From an uncultured Mycoplasmataceae bacterium (GTDB taxonomy: Bacteria; Bacillota_I; Bacilli_A; Mycoplasmatales; Mycoplasmoidaceae): a DNA stretch of 14,539 nucleotides. The translations under genes and the position numbers were made by a program. Every line of letters starts with the position of its first letter. Positions within the stretch are counted from its first letter, which is position 1. Below are positions 1 to 8,550 of the stretch, piece by piece. The notes under the pieces are model-generated. The model had not been told where the DNA came from, made no database searches, and was given only the letters and a program-made list of their open reading frames with translations. Location of the stretch: assembly GCA_947176635.1 (NCBI GenBank), contig CAMWRJ010000003.1:1-14539 (forward strand), written 5' to 3'.

Positions 1-1
1 A

Positions 2-1639
2 TATTTAAAACAAAACATCCAAGATTTAATCCTTAATAGTAAATGAACAAAAGATGAATTTATTAATAAATTAACTGAAGATGAATTTAAAACAAAAATT
101 TCTGAGTTCTTAAATATTTCAGTTAATTCAATTGACAATATTACTTACAATAATGATACTTTAAAAATTACATCAAATTCAATGTTTGAATTTACTTGTA
201 ATGAACCAAACACATTAATTGTAGATAACAATATTATCTTAGATAATTTCACTTTCTATACTGCATATGAATTAAATAATTTAGAAAACTTATATAATGC
301 AGTTAATAATTACATTGCTTTAAATAATAATAAATTTACTGAAACTGAATTTGTTAATAATGTTAGCACAACTCCTGATAGTATTAAAAAAGTAATAGCA
401 GATAATTTAAAAGTAACTAATTCATCAGGAACACAAAAAATTGATATTTCAAATATTGAAGATGTTCAATATCTTAATAATCAACTTGAAATTACATTAA
501 CTACAGATCAATTTAAATATCAATTAACACCAACTGAACATGTTGAATTAATAGATAACAAACTATTAATTAAAAATTTAAATTTCTTCCAATTAATAAA
601 TGTTAGTTTAGATGAATTAAATAATTTAAGATCAAAAATTATTGATTTTATTAATTCAAAAAAAGTAACTTGATTCAATATTCTATTTTATTTATCACAT
701 GGAATATTTAATTTAATTAAAGATGTTAATACAGTTGATAATCATAAATTATCAGAATTTGTTGGTACACCAATATTTGGTGGTAATGTAATTGATATTC
801 CATTAAGAGATGATATTGGTTTATATAAATTTTCTACAAAGCACAATTATAATATTGATGTAACTAATGATAATATTACTTTAATTGATTTTAATTTACC
901 GGTTCCTATAGTTCCATCGTCTCCTGAAAATTATTTTATATGAGAAGGAACTAAAATTACAAAAATTCACCCTTTATATACAGGTGTGCATGATTACATT
1001 TTACCAGCAAAGACTACAGAAATAGCTGATGGAGTTTTTAAAGATAATTTAGGTTGTTCGTTTGTTGATATGTCTAGAACTAAAATTACTAAATTTCCAA
1101 AAAGTTTATTTGAACATTCATCTATTAGCACTGTTATATTCCCAAATAATTTAGTAGATTTAGGTATTAGAACATTTTATAATTGTGCTGAATTAAGTTT
1201 TTTAAATTTTCCTAATAGTGTTACTAATATGTCAGGTGAATCATTATTTAGAAAAACACCACATTTAAAATATATTGAATTTCCAAAAAATGTAACAGGT
1301 GAATTAGGTAGTAATGCTTTTTATGAATCAGGTATTATTTCTATAACAATACCAAGCGGGATTAATACATTAGGTAGTCATTCTTTTAATAGTTGTAATA
1401 ATTTAAAAACAGTTAATTTTATGAGTGGTTTAACTACTATTGATGATTATGCTTTTCATAACACCCCCTTAACTGAAATAACTTTACCAGATACAATTAC
1501 AAATATTTCGACTTATGCATTCTATGGTTCTAATATAAAAACAGTCTATGTCACAAGCAAAGATGTTGAAAATATATTAAGAAATGTATTTTCAGGCACA
1601 ATCATTAATTTAAATGACAAATCTAAAAAATTAAATTAA
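2..1639 (+). CDS. BspA-like leucine-rich repeat surface protein, C-terminal part
   Basis: The gene enters from the left edge and reads to TAA at 1637-1639, giving about 545 residues under table 4. In-frame TGA (Trp) codons lie at 44-46, 671-673 and in the linker near 941. The first ~220 residues hold two 97-residue modules plus the start of a third. From about 986 to 1600 runs a BspA/LRR_5-type leucine-rich domain of roughly seven units of ~23 residues, with a repeating pattern of Leu-x-x-Ile-x-x-Pro followed by Ala/Ser-Phe and Asn/Ser-Cys. Proteins of this type are surface adhesins or host-binding proteins in mycoplasmas, Treponema and Trichomonas. No membrane segment or sortase signal is seen at the C-terminus, so anchoring must come from the missing N-terminus, probably a lipoprotein signal (inference). 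The ligand cannot be told. Family assignment of the repeat domain is fairly sure. Confidence 0.8.
41..622 (+). repeat. Two tandem 97-residue protein modules in the LRR protein
   Basis: Units at 41-331 and 332-622 align in the translation, both starting Lys-(Trp/Phe)-Thr-x-x-Glu-Phe-(Ile/Val)-Asn. Shared later landmarks are Tyr-(Asn/Leu)-Asn-x-x-Leu-(Lys/Glu)-Ile-Thr and Glu-Leu-Asn-Asn-Leu. A third start may follow near 623 before the pattern fades. The DNA has diverged, so these are old duplicated domains and not slippage-prone repeats. Confidence 0.6.
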
Positions 1640-1659
1640 TATAAATAATAAATATATTG

Positions 1660-1698
1660 TCTTCTAATAAAGTAAAATAATCTTTATTGGAAGATTTT
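1660..1698 (+). terminator. Intrinsic terminator of the LRR gene
   Basis: A 13-bp stem (1660-1672 with 1682-1694, one G-U pair) encloses a 9-nt loop and is followed by TTTT at 1695-1698. It lies 21 nt after the stop codon of the LRR gene and separates it from the ispG-rib operon. Confidence 0.75.
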
Positions 1699-1732
1699 AA
1701 ATTATTAACATTATTAAAAACAACATATGTAA

Positions 1733-1738
1733 TATAAT
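1733..1738 (+). promoter_or_regulatory. Candidate -10 box for the ispG-rib operon
   Basis: TATAAT at 1733-1738 lies about 40 nt before the ispG start and after the preceding terminator. No good -35 is visible: TTAACA at 1705-1710 would need a 22-nt spacer. In such AT-rich DNA a chance match is possible. No FMN-riboswitch-like structure or GC-rich conserved RFN core is seen in 1640-1777, and unlike the surface genes there is no TA tract here. Confidence 0.35.
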
Positions 1739-1777
1739 ATTAATTAATATTTTTACTATTAAGATTTGGTTAAAAAA

Positions 1778-2842
1778 ATGAATTTAATAACAAGAGAACA
1801 AACAAGAAAAATTAAAGTTGGTAATTTACAAATTGGTAATAATAAAAACATAATAATTCAATCAATGACAAACATTAAAACAGAAAAATATGATGAAGTA
1901 TTAAATCAAATTTTAAAATTAGCAGTTTTAGGATGTGATTTAATTAGAGTTTCAATTTTAGATGATGCTGATATTTACAGTTTATCAAAATTAGTTAAAA
2001 GTTCACCAATTCCAATTGTTGCTGATATCCATTTTGATTATACATTAGCACTAAAAGCAATTCAAGCAGGTGTTGCAAAAATCAGAATTAATCCAGGTAA
2101 TTTATTAGATAAACAAAAAGTAGAAGAAATTGTAAGTTTAGCTAAAAAAAATAATGTCGCAATAAGAATTGGTGTTAATTCGGGGTCATTACCACAAGAT
2201 ATACAACAAAAATATGGAAGAGAACCAATTGCTTTAATTGAAGCAGCAAAAAGATATATTAAAATTTTAGAAGACAAAGAATTTTATAATATTGTAATTT
2301 CTTTAAAATCTTCAGATCCAATTACAACTATAAAAGCTTATGAATTAGCAGCACAAGAATTTAAATATCCATTACATTTAGGTGTTACTGAGGCTGGTGA
2401 AGGTGCTGATGGAATTATTAAAAGTGTTGTTGGATTATCACCTCTTTTAATGAAAGGTATTGGAGATACAATTAGAATTTCATTAACAAATGATCCAACT
2501 GAAGAAATTTATGTTGCTAAAAAATTATTAAATGTTTTAAATTTAAGAAATGATATAGTAGACATTGTTAGTTGTCCAACTTGTGGAAGATTAGAATATG
2601 ATTTATTTGAAACTGTAAAACAAGTAAAAGAATTAACAAAAAACATTAACAAAAAAATTAAGATTTCAGTATTAGGTTGTGTTGTCAATGGAATTGGTGA
2701 AGGAAAAGAAGCTGATTTTGGAGTTGCTGGAAATAAAGATTTTGGAATCATTTTTAAAAAAGGTAAAATTTATAAACAAGTACCTAAAAGTGAAATAATG
2801 AATGAATTAAAAAAATTAATTGAAAATTATCAAGAAGAATAA
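1778..2842 (+). CDS. ispG: 4-hydroxy-3-methylbut-2-enyl diphosphate synthase (flavodoxin/ferredoxin-dependent)
   Basis: IspG (GcpE) reductively converts methylerythritol cyclodiphosphate to HMBPP, the next-to-last step of the MEP isoprenoid pathway, in the cytosol with a 4Fe-4S cluster. The 354-residue product is full length for the short bacterial form. Near the start it has the family's Val-Gly-Asn-Leu-x-Ile-Gly and Gln-Ser-Met-Thr motifs. The cluster ligands are Cys266 and Cys269 (SCPTCGR), Cys301 and Glu308 (LGCVVNGIGE), with the same relative spacing as in E. coli. ATG 1778 is preferred over TTG 1766 because it matches the family N-terminus, although no clear ribosome site is seen. It is the first gene of an operon with ribD (14-nt gap). 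The MEP route is found in only some mollicutes, and the enzyme needs a reduced flavodoxin or ferredoxin, which gives a possible reason for the link with flavin genes (inference). Confidence 0.95.
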   Translation: MNLITREQTRKIKVGNLQIGNNKNIIIQSMTNIKTEKYDEVLNQILKLAVLGCDLIRVSILDDADIYSLSKLVKSSPIPIVADIHFDYTLALKAIQAGVAKIRINPGNLLDKQKVEEIVSLAKKNNVAIRIGVNSGSLPQDIQQKYGREPIALIEAAKRYIKILEDKEFYNIVISLKSSDPITTIKAYELAAQEFKYPLHLGVTEAGEGADGIIKSVVGLSPLLMKGIGDTIRISLTNDPTEEIYVAKKLLNVLNLRNDIVDIVSCPTCGRLEYDLFETVKQVKELTKNINKKIKISVLGCVVNGIGEGKEADFGVAGNKDFGIIFKKGKIYKQVPKSEIMNELKKLIENYQEE

Positions 2843-2856
2843 TTTGAGGATTATTA

Positions 2857-3954
2857 ATGAATCATAATTACTATATGAATAAAGCTATTGAATTAGCACT
2901 AAAAGCAAATAAAAAATTAATAAAGTCTAATCCCTTTGTAGGTTGTGTAATTGTTAAAAATAATGAAATAATTGGAGAAGGTTTTCATGAAATTTTTGGT
3001 GAAAACCATGCAGAAATAAATGCAATTAACAATGCAACTCAAGATTTAGAAGGAAGTACATTATATGTCACATTAGACCCATGTTGTCATTTTGGTAAAA
3101 CTCCACCTTGCACTGATGCAATTATAAAAAATAAAATTAAAACAGTTGTAATTGGGGACTCAGATTCCAACCCATTAGTAAAAAATAAATCTATTGAAAT
3201 TTTAAAAGCTAATAATATTGAAGTTATAACAGGTGTTTTATTTAAAGAATGTCATGCATTAAATAAAGTTTTTCATTATAATCAAATTACTAATTACCCT
3301 TATGTTAAATTAAAATATGCAATGAGTGTAGATGGTAAAATTAATTTAAGATCAAATGAATATTTAACATGTTTAAAATCTAGAGAACAAGTACATAAAG
3401 ATAGAATGAATTATGATGCAATTATGGTTGGAATAAATACAGTTGTTCTTGATGACCCATTATTAACAGTTAGACATGTACCAATTGAAGATATTTATCA
3501 ACCTATTAGAATAATTTGTGATACTAATTTAAAAATATCATTAGATTCACAAATTATTAAAACTGCTAGTCAATATAAAACAATAATAGCAACATGTTCA
3601 AATAATTATAATAAAATTGAATTATTAAATAATTTAAATGTTAGTGTTGTTATTTGTAAATCAAATAATAATTTAATTGATTTAAACGATTTATTAATGA
3701 AACTATATAAAGAATTTAATATTAGCAATATTTATTTAGAGGGTGGGTCAAAATTAATTTGAAGTTTTGTTAATCAAAACTTAGTTAATGAACTTGATGT
3801 TTTTATTGCTCCAATAATTATTGGTGATCTAAATTCTAAAACACCAATTAGTGGTTGTGGTTTTCAATCAATTAATGAATGTTTAAAACTAAAACCAATT
3901 AAAGTTAAAAATTATGAAAAAGATATATTAATTAATTATGAGGTAATAAAATAA
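2857..3954 (+). CDS. ribD: Bifunctional riboflavin biosynthesis deaminase/reductase
   Basis: RibD deaminates the pyrimidine made from GTP by RibA and then reduces its ribosyl side chain with NADPH, giving 5-amino-6-ribitylamino-uracil phosphate. The 365-residue protein has the usual two domains. The N-terminal zinc deaminase carries His51-Ala-Glu53 and PCCHFGKTPPC with Cys76 and Cys85 as zinc ligands. The C-terminal reductase has PYVKLKYAMSVDGKI, a DAIMVGINTVVLDDPLLTVR-type NADPH-binding segment and YLEGGSKLIW. One TGA (3760-3762) encodes the Trp after SKLI; reading it as stop would cut off the reductase. A good ribosome site, GAGGA at 2846-2850, precedes the ATG. The stop overlaps the ribE start by one base, suggesting translational coupling. 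All catalytic landmarks are intact, so the gene looks active. Confidence 0.95.
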
Positions 3955-4544
3955 TGTTTACAGGAATTGTTCAATCAGTTGGTATTATTAAACAAATAGA
4001 ACATAAAGATAATGAAATTAAACTAGTAATAGATGCTAAAAAATTATATAAAAAAACTAAAATTGGTGACAGTGTTTGCGTTAATGGTATTTGTTTAACA
4101 ATTTATAAAAAACAAAAATACTTATATTTTTATGCAATGCCTGAAACTATTGAGAAAACAACTATTTCAAATTGAAAAATTAATGATATTTTAAATTTAG
4201 AACTAGCATTAAAAGCCAATGATTTCTTAGGTGGACATTGAGTTACTGGTCATGTTGATGGTACAGCAAAATTAATTAATAAAGAATATATACAATCTTC
4301 ATTATTGTTAAAATTTAGTGCAAAGTCATTAATTTTAAATAATATTATTGATAAGGGTTCAATTACTATTGATGGGATTAGTTTAACAATTGTAGAACAT
4401 AATAATGAATGATTTAGTGTTTGTATTATTGAACACACACAAGAAGTAACAAATATTACAAAATTACAAGTAAATGATTTAGTAAACATTGAAACAGATT
4501 ATTTTGTAAAAATAATAAAATCAAATATGGAGAAAATTAAATAA
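3954..4544 (+). CDS. ribE: Riboflavin synthase, alpha chain
   Basis: Riboflavin synthase dismutates two molecules of 6,7-dimethyl-8-ribityllumazine into riboflavin and the RibH substrate 5-amino-6-ribitylamino-uracil. The 196-residue product begins with the hallmark MFTGIVQ and has the two homologous lumazine-binding barrels. The first contains DSVCVNGICLTI; the second begins at GGHWVTGHVDG and contains GSITIDGISLTI. Trp codons are TGA, including the one in GGHW. GAGG at 3940-3943, inside the end of ribD, can serve as ribosome site. It overlaps ribD and ribH by one base each (TAATG junctions). In Bacillus operons the corresponding gene is usually called ribE (ribB in the older B. subtilis naming; E. 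coli uses ribC), so the symbol depends on convention. Confidence 0.95.
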
Positions 4545-5014
4545 TGATTTATAAAGCTAAAATAAAAAAGAGTAATTATAAAATAGCAATTATTATTTCT
4601 AAATGATCAATTGATGTTTGTGAAAGATTATTAAAAGGAACATTAAAAGGTTTAGAAGAATATACTAATTTAGAAAATGTTGATATTTTTTGAGTTCCTG
4701 GTGCATTTGAAATTCCAAGAATTGCAAAAACTATCTTAACAACAAAATCTGATAAATATGATGCAATTATTACATTAGGATGTGTAATTAGAGGAGAAAC
4801 AACTCATTATGATTATGTATGTAATGAAGTTGCAAGACAGGTTTCAGATTTAGGTGTTAATTATAATATTCCAGTTATTTTTGGAGTATTAACAACTGAA
4901 AATATAAACCAAGCTTTAGTTAGAAGCGATATTGATAATATTGTTAAAAATAAAGGTTATTATTGTGCATTAGCAGCACTTGAAATGATCGATATCTTAA
5001 ATCAAATTAAATAA
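4544..5014 (+). CDS. ribH: 6,7-dimethyl-8-ribityllumazine synthase
   Basis: RibH condenses 5-amino-6-ribitylamino-uracil with 3,4-dihydroxy-2-butanone 4-phosphate to give the lumazine used by RibE. The 156-residue length is typical. Family motifs are [24 protein letters not shown] with the catalytic His88, [11 protein letters not shown], and [13 protein letters not shown] near the end. GGAG at 4529-4532 lies within the ribE tail. It is the last gene of the operon, followed 6 nt after the stop by a strong terminator. Its second substrate is made by RibB/RibBA, which is not encoded here: the order ribD-ribE-ribH matches the Bacillus operon with ribBA left out. Confidence 0.95.
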
Positions 5015-5020
5015 TGAATG

Positions 5021-5050
5021 AAGTTGCAAATTAAAATTGCAACTTTTTTT
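5021..5050 (+). terminator. Intrinsic terminator of the ispG-rib operon
   Basis: A perfect 9-bp stem (5021-5029 with 5037-5045) has a 7-nt loop and runs into a T tract that ends near 5050. It closes the metabolic operon. Confidence 0.9.
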
Positions 5051-5134
5051 ATTTGCTTAATAATAGTTTTTGTTTCTAAAATAAATATATTTTAATTGTC
5101 TAAACAAAAATATTTCTTATAAATCTAAAAATAA

Positions 5135-5166
5135 TTGGATATTTTCTATATATATATATATATAAT
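5135..5166 (+). promoter_or_regulatory. Predicted promoter of the galactanase-ART1 operon with (TA)9 in the spacer
   Basis: A (TA)9 tract occupies 5147-5164 and runs into TATAAT at 5161-5166, taken as the -10 box. TTGGAT at 5135-5140 is a possible -35 with a 20-nt spacer, longer than the usual 17. Each TA unit lost or gained would move the spacing by 2 bp, a known way for mycoplasmas to switch surface genes (inference here). The start codon has a good ribosome site, AAGGAA at 5189-5194. Nothing else is seen in the 5051-5198 gap. Confidence 0.5.
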
Positions 5167-5198
5167 AATGTTATTGTTTATTATTTTTAAGGAATGTT

Positions 5199-7547
5199 AT
5201 GAAAAAAAGACAATTAACAAAGAAACAATTAACATCAATTATAGTTCCTTCTTCTATTTTAGGAGTAGGTGGATTAGCAACAGGTATTTATTTTATTGCT
5301 GATAAAATTGAAAACGACAAGCAAGCAAGATATTTTAATGAAATAACTTCAATCATTAATAATTTTGATAAAAAAGTTTCAAATGATTTTGTAAAAGGTG
5401 CAGATGTTTCATCATATGCTGAAATTGTTGAAAATTTATTATTTCAAAACAACATTAAAAAATCAGATGGTACTTGATATACATACAAAGATATTGCAAA
5501 TCCTAACAATAAAGTTTGAGATGATAAAGCTAAGAAAAATGTTAGCTTAGAAGAATATATCAACAATAATTTATATTCATATTTTGATGATGATTCTAAT
5601 AGAGTTTTTGATAATATGTTTGCAATCTTAAAGAAAAAAGGAATTACTACTTTAAGATTAAGATTTTGAGTAGACCCATATGATAAAAATGGAAATAGTT
5701 ATGGTGGTGGACATAATGATTTAGACACAAATATTTTCATTATGCAACAAGCTAAAAAATATGGTTTTGATGATTTCTTAGTAGTGTTTCATTATTCTGA
5801 TTTCTGAGCAGATCCATTTAAACACTATATTCCTAAAGCATGAGAAAATAAAACTAATGATGAATTATTAAAAATAAATTATGACTACACAACAAACGTT
5901 TTAGAAAGAATTTATAATGAAGTAGGAATCATACCTAATAAAGTTCAATATGGTAATGAAGTTTCTAAAGGTTTTTTAGATACTTATGATGAAAACAAAA
6001 AAACTTTAATTTCTAAATCATTTGATTTTTTAAATGATTTCATTATTGCTGGTCTTAATGCAACTGATGATTTTTTAAAAGATCATCCAGGAGTTAAGAT
6101 TGATAAAAATATTCATATCGAGGGAAGTAATTATTATAAAACATTAATGAAATTTGAAAAAGCTACAAGATTATGTGATTCTATTCAATTCTCATTTTAT
6201 ATGTTATATGATTATGAACTAAATTGATTACCAAAACAATTTGAATTAATTAGACAAGAATTTCCTAATCAAAAATTATATATGGGAGAACTTTCATTAG
6301 TATTTTCATCACAAGAAAATCAAAATATAAATCAAGGTACTCAAGGAAATGGTATTAATGCAAATTGAGACCCAGAAATCCAAGCTTTAGTAACATTTCA
6401 ACATATGCAATTATTATCTAAATTATTACCAGATATAGAAACTGGTTGTTATTGATGAGAAATTGGACAATTATATATTGGAAGATTTTCATGAGCTACA
6501 AAAGAAGGTATTGAATATTTTAAAGGTGAAGATTATAAAGAGAAAAATTTTCAAGATGTTAATGATTGATCATCTAATATTTGTTTTGACAAAAACGGAA
6601 TTGCTTTACCAGTTTTAGATGTATTTAAAGATTTTGAAAGAAATCCAGAATTATCAGAATGAAATATTTATGAACCAAATTCTTATTTTGAATTAGATTC
6701 TTATGGAAATCTTACCAAAACAGATTTTAATTTCTTTGTAAAACAAATTAAATTTTTATGAAGAAAAGATTTCATTAAAAAAGATTTATCTAAAATGTTT
6801 TATGATAAAAAAGGCGCTTCTGCTGAAGTGCAAGACATCGATTTAGAAATCTATTTAAATAATAAAAAAACTACAATTGATGAAAATTTAGTTATTAAAA
6901 AAATTAAAGAAGAATACATTTCATTAATGTATAATCAAATTGATTTCTCTGATTTTAGTTATGATGAAAATACAAAAATTGGACAAATTAAATTATCTGG
7001 TTCAGAAAATTCATTTTATTATAAAAATGATAGCAGTATAATATTGAAATTTAAAGTATTTCCAGAATATTTAACTAACACAATTGATTTAACATCAAGC
7101 ACAATCAATATTTCTAAAACAGATAATCTTTGATACAAAAAAATCATCAGTTTCTTAAAAAATCAAAAAACTACAGGAGATTTTGGAACTCAAATTTGAG
7201 ATTATTTAAATATCAAAGGTGGTGGAACTGATGACGACAATATTTGATTATATGATGAAAATAAACAAGTCAATAGAGATGCTGAATTCTTTTTATTAAG
7301 CACTGATAAAATAAGAAGATCAAGTAATAAAGTAGATTATGATATTTTGAAAGAACAAAAATTCTGAATTGATAATTTTAAAAACTATAAAACAGGAATT
7401 CATGATGTATATTTTGGCATCAGAAAAGCAGTTCATGAAATTAATTGAGAATATGATACAAAATCTACATTTTCAGAAATTGGTGCTGAATCTTGAAAAT
7501 ATACTGATATCTTAATATACAAATTAAAAATTAATGTTATGGAGTAA
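5199..7547 (+). CDS. GH53 endo-beta-1,4-galactanase, membrane-anchored
   Basis: GH53 enzymes cut beta-1,4-galactan, the side chain of plant pectin and type I arabinogalactan. The 782-residue protein has a Lys-rich N-terminus and one hydrophobic segment (about residues 13-33) with no lipobox Cys, so it is probably anchored with the enzyme outside. The GH53 barrel spans about residues 145-480. It shows TLRLRFWVDP from Thr151, YGGGHNDL, HYSDFWADP from His198, the acid/base Glu254 in VQYGNE, the nucleophile candidate Glu364 in YMGEL, and the family's closing pattern ICFDKNGIALPVL. Conserved Trp codons are TGA. Residues 480-782 form an extra region with no family that I recognise. ART1 starts 7 nt downstream, so the two are co-transcribed. 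The family call is strong; the true substrate in this host is unknown. Confidence 0.9.
7541..7544 (+). promoter_or_regulatory. Ribosome binding site of ART1 inside the galactanase end
   Basis: GGAG overlaps the last codons of the galactanase gene and lies 10 nt before ATG 7555. It fixes the ART1 start and supports coupled translation of the pair. Confidence 0.7.
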
Positions 7548-7554
7548 AAAAACA

Positions 7555-8498
7555 ATGAATAAAAAATTAAAAATAGCTTTATTAGCAACACCAACACTAG
7601 CGTTATCATTAACACTTCCAATTATTGCAACATCTTGTTCTACACACACACACACACACCTGAATTATTTAATGACCAATTAAATAATGATAAATATATT
7701 GATTTATACAAATATGCAACTGAAGGTAATTATAATATTCATGAAGTTAGTAAGAAATTAGGACATTCTTATTCACAACCATGATATGATTCTTTAGGTG
7801 ATGCAGGTAATTGAAATTATAAAAATCCTGGTGATAAATTACCTGAAAATCTATATTGTTCTACTAAAAAGCAAGCATTAGCTTTATATTTATGTAATGC
7901 AGGTGAATTTTGAAATGTAGACTTACATAAAAACACAACACCAACAGATAAACCTAATTATTTAATAGGACAAAAATTAGGTGGATACATATTTGGTGGA
8001 GAACATTTAGATATTAGAGGTGCAGACTACCAACTTATCTCTGAATCATTAAAAGATGCTTCAATTCCAGCAAACACTGTTGTTTATCATGGTGTAGAAT
8101 TTATGGAAGATGAATTCTATAATCAATTGCAATCTTTAATTCAAAAGAATGGTGATGATTATGACTACTCTAAATGTGTTGGTCAAACAATCACTTCTTA
8201 TGGATTTATTTCAACTACTTTTGATAAATCAATGTCTGAAGCTTTTTGTGACGGATATAATTGAATAGATGGCAGCAATCATTTACCATTAAAAGAAAAA
8301 TTTATTTTTAAAATTTATATTCCAGGAAATGTAAAAGGTGCAGCATATGTGTCTTATTTTGATTTCATGGGCGCTCAAAACACAGATGATCAAATTCTTA
8401 TAGATAGAAATTCTGAATATAAAATTTTAAAAACTTATAAAAATGGAGACATTAATTATTTTGATTTATTATATTTAGGAATTAATAAAAATATTTAA
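7555..8498 (+). CDS. ADP-ribosyltransferase-like lipoprotein (ART1), frame-shifted OFF by an AC repeat
   Basis: A lipoprotein signal with lipobox ATSC (Cys28) is followed at once by (AC)9. As written, the frame ends at TAA 7681-7683 after 42 residues. The frame from 7659 to 8498 is fully open and is joined if the tract changes by -2 or +4 nt; with eight AC units the product has 313 residues. That protein is a paralogue of ART2 and ART3 in this window. It has the fold landmarks of ADP-ribosyltransferase exotoxins: IRGADYQ, VVYHGVEF (His codon 8088-8090), GFISTT (Ser codon 8211-8213) and DDQILIDRNSEYKI (Gln codon 8391-8393). His replaces the usual Arg and Gln the catalytic Glu, so its activity is uncertain. 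It would sit on the cell surface. Best read as a phase-variable gene in its off state; a fixed pseudogene or an assembly miscount of the repeat are the alternatives. Confidence 0.8.
7642..7659 (+). repeat. (AC)9 microsatellite in the ART1 coding region
   Basis: Nine AC units lie directly after the Ser codon that follows lipobox Cys28. They encode alternating Thr-His, and the current count puts translation out of frame. Eight or eleven units restore the reading frame. Such slippage tracts just behind a lipoprotein signal are a known phase-variation design in mycoplasmas and other bacteria. Confidence 0.9.
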
Positions 8499-8506
8499 TT
8501 GACAGC

Positions 8507-8542
8507 AAAAAAACAAGCATTATTAAATTTGCTTGTTTTTTT
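8507..8542. terminator. Bidirectional terminator between ART1 and ART2
   Basis: A 13-bp perfect stem (8507-8519 with 8530-8542) has an A7 tract on one arm and a T7 tract on the other, with a 10-nt loop. It lies between the ART1 stop (8498) and the ART2 stop (8551) of the convergent genes, so it can end transcription from both sides. Confidence 0.85.
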
Positions 8543-8550
8543 GTTGCTTA

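Noticed and set aside
1766..1777. TTG at 1766 as the ispG start
   Set aside because: ATG 1778 gives the family N-terminus; the four extra residues match nothing and there is no ribosome site.
1640..1777. FMN riboswitch before the ispG-rib operon
   Set aside because: The gap holds a terminator hairpin and AT-rich DNA without the conserved GC-rich RFN elements.
2062..2751. Minus-strand open frames opposite ispG (2277-2062 and 2751-2509)
   Set aside because: They lie entirely within ispG, which has all family motifs, and show no ribosome site or recognisable product.
4250..4489. Minus-strand open frame opposite ribE
   Set aside because: It lies within the second barrel of riboflavin synthase and is an AT-rich shadow frame.
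5478..6795. Apparent nonsense-riddled pseudogene in the galactanase and other genes
   Set aside because: The interruptions are only TGA, at conserved Trp positions, so the code is table 4 and the genes are intact.
7433..7621. Minus-strand open frame across the galactanase-ART1 junction
   Set aside because: It overlaps the well-supported galactanase end and ART1 signal peptide; its hydrophobic look comes from the complement of AT-rich coding DNA.
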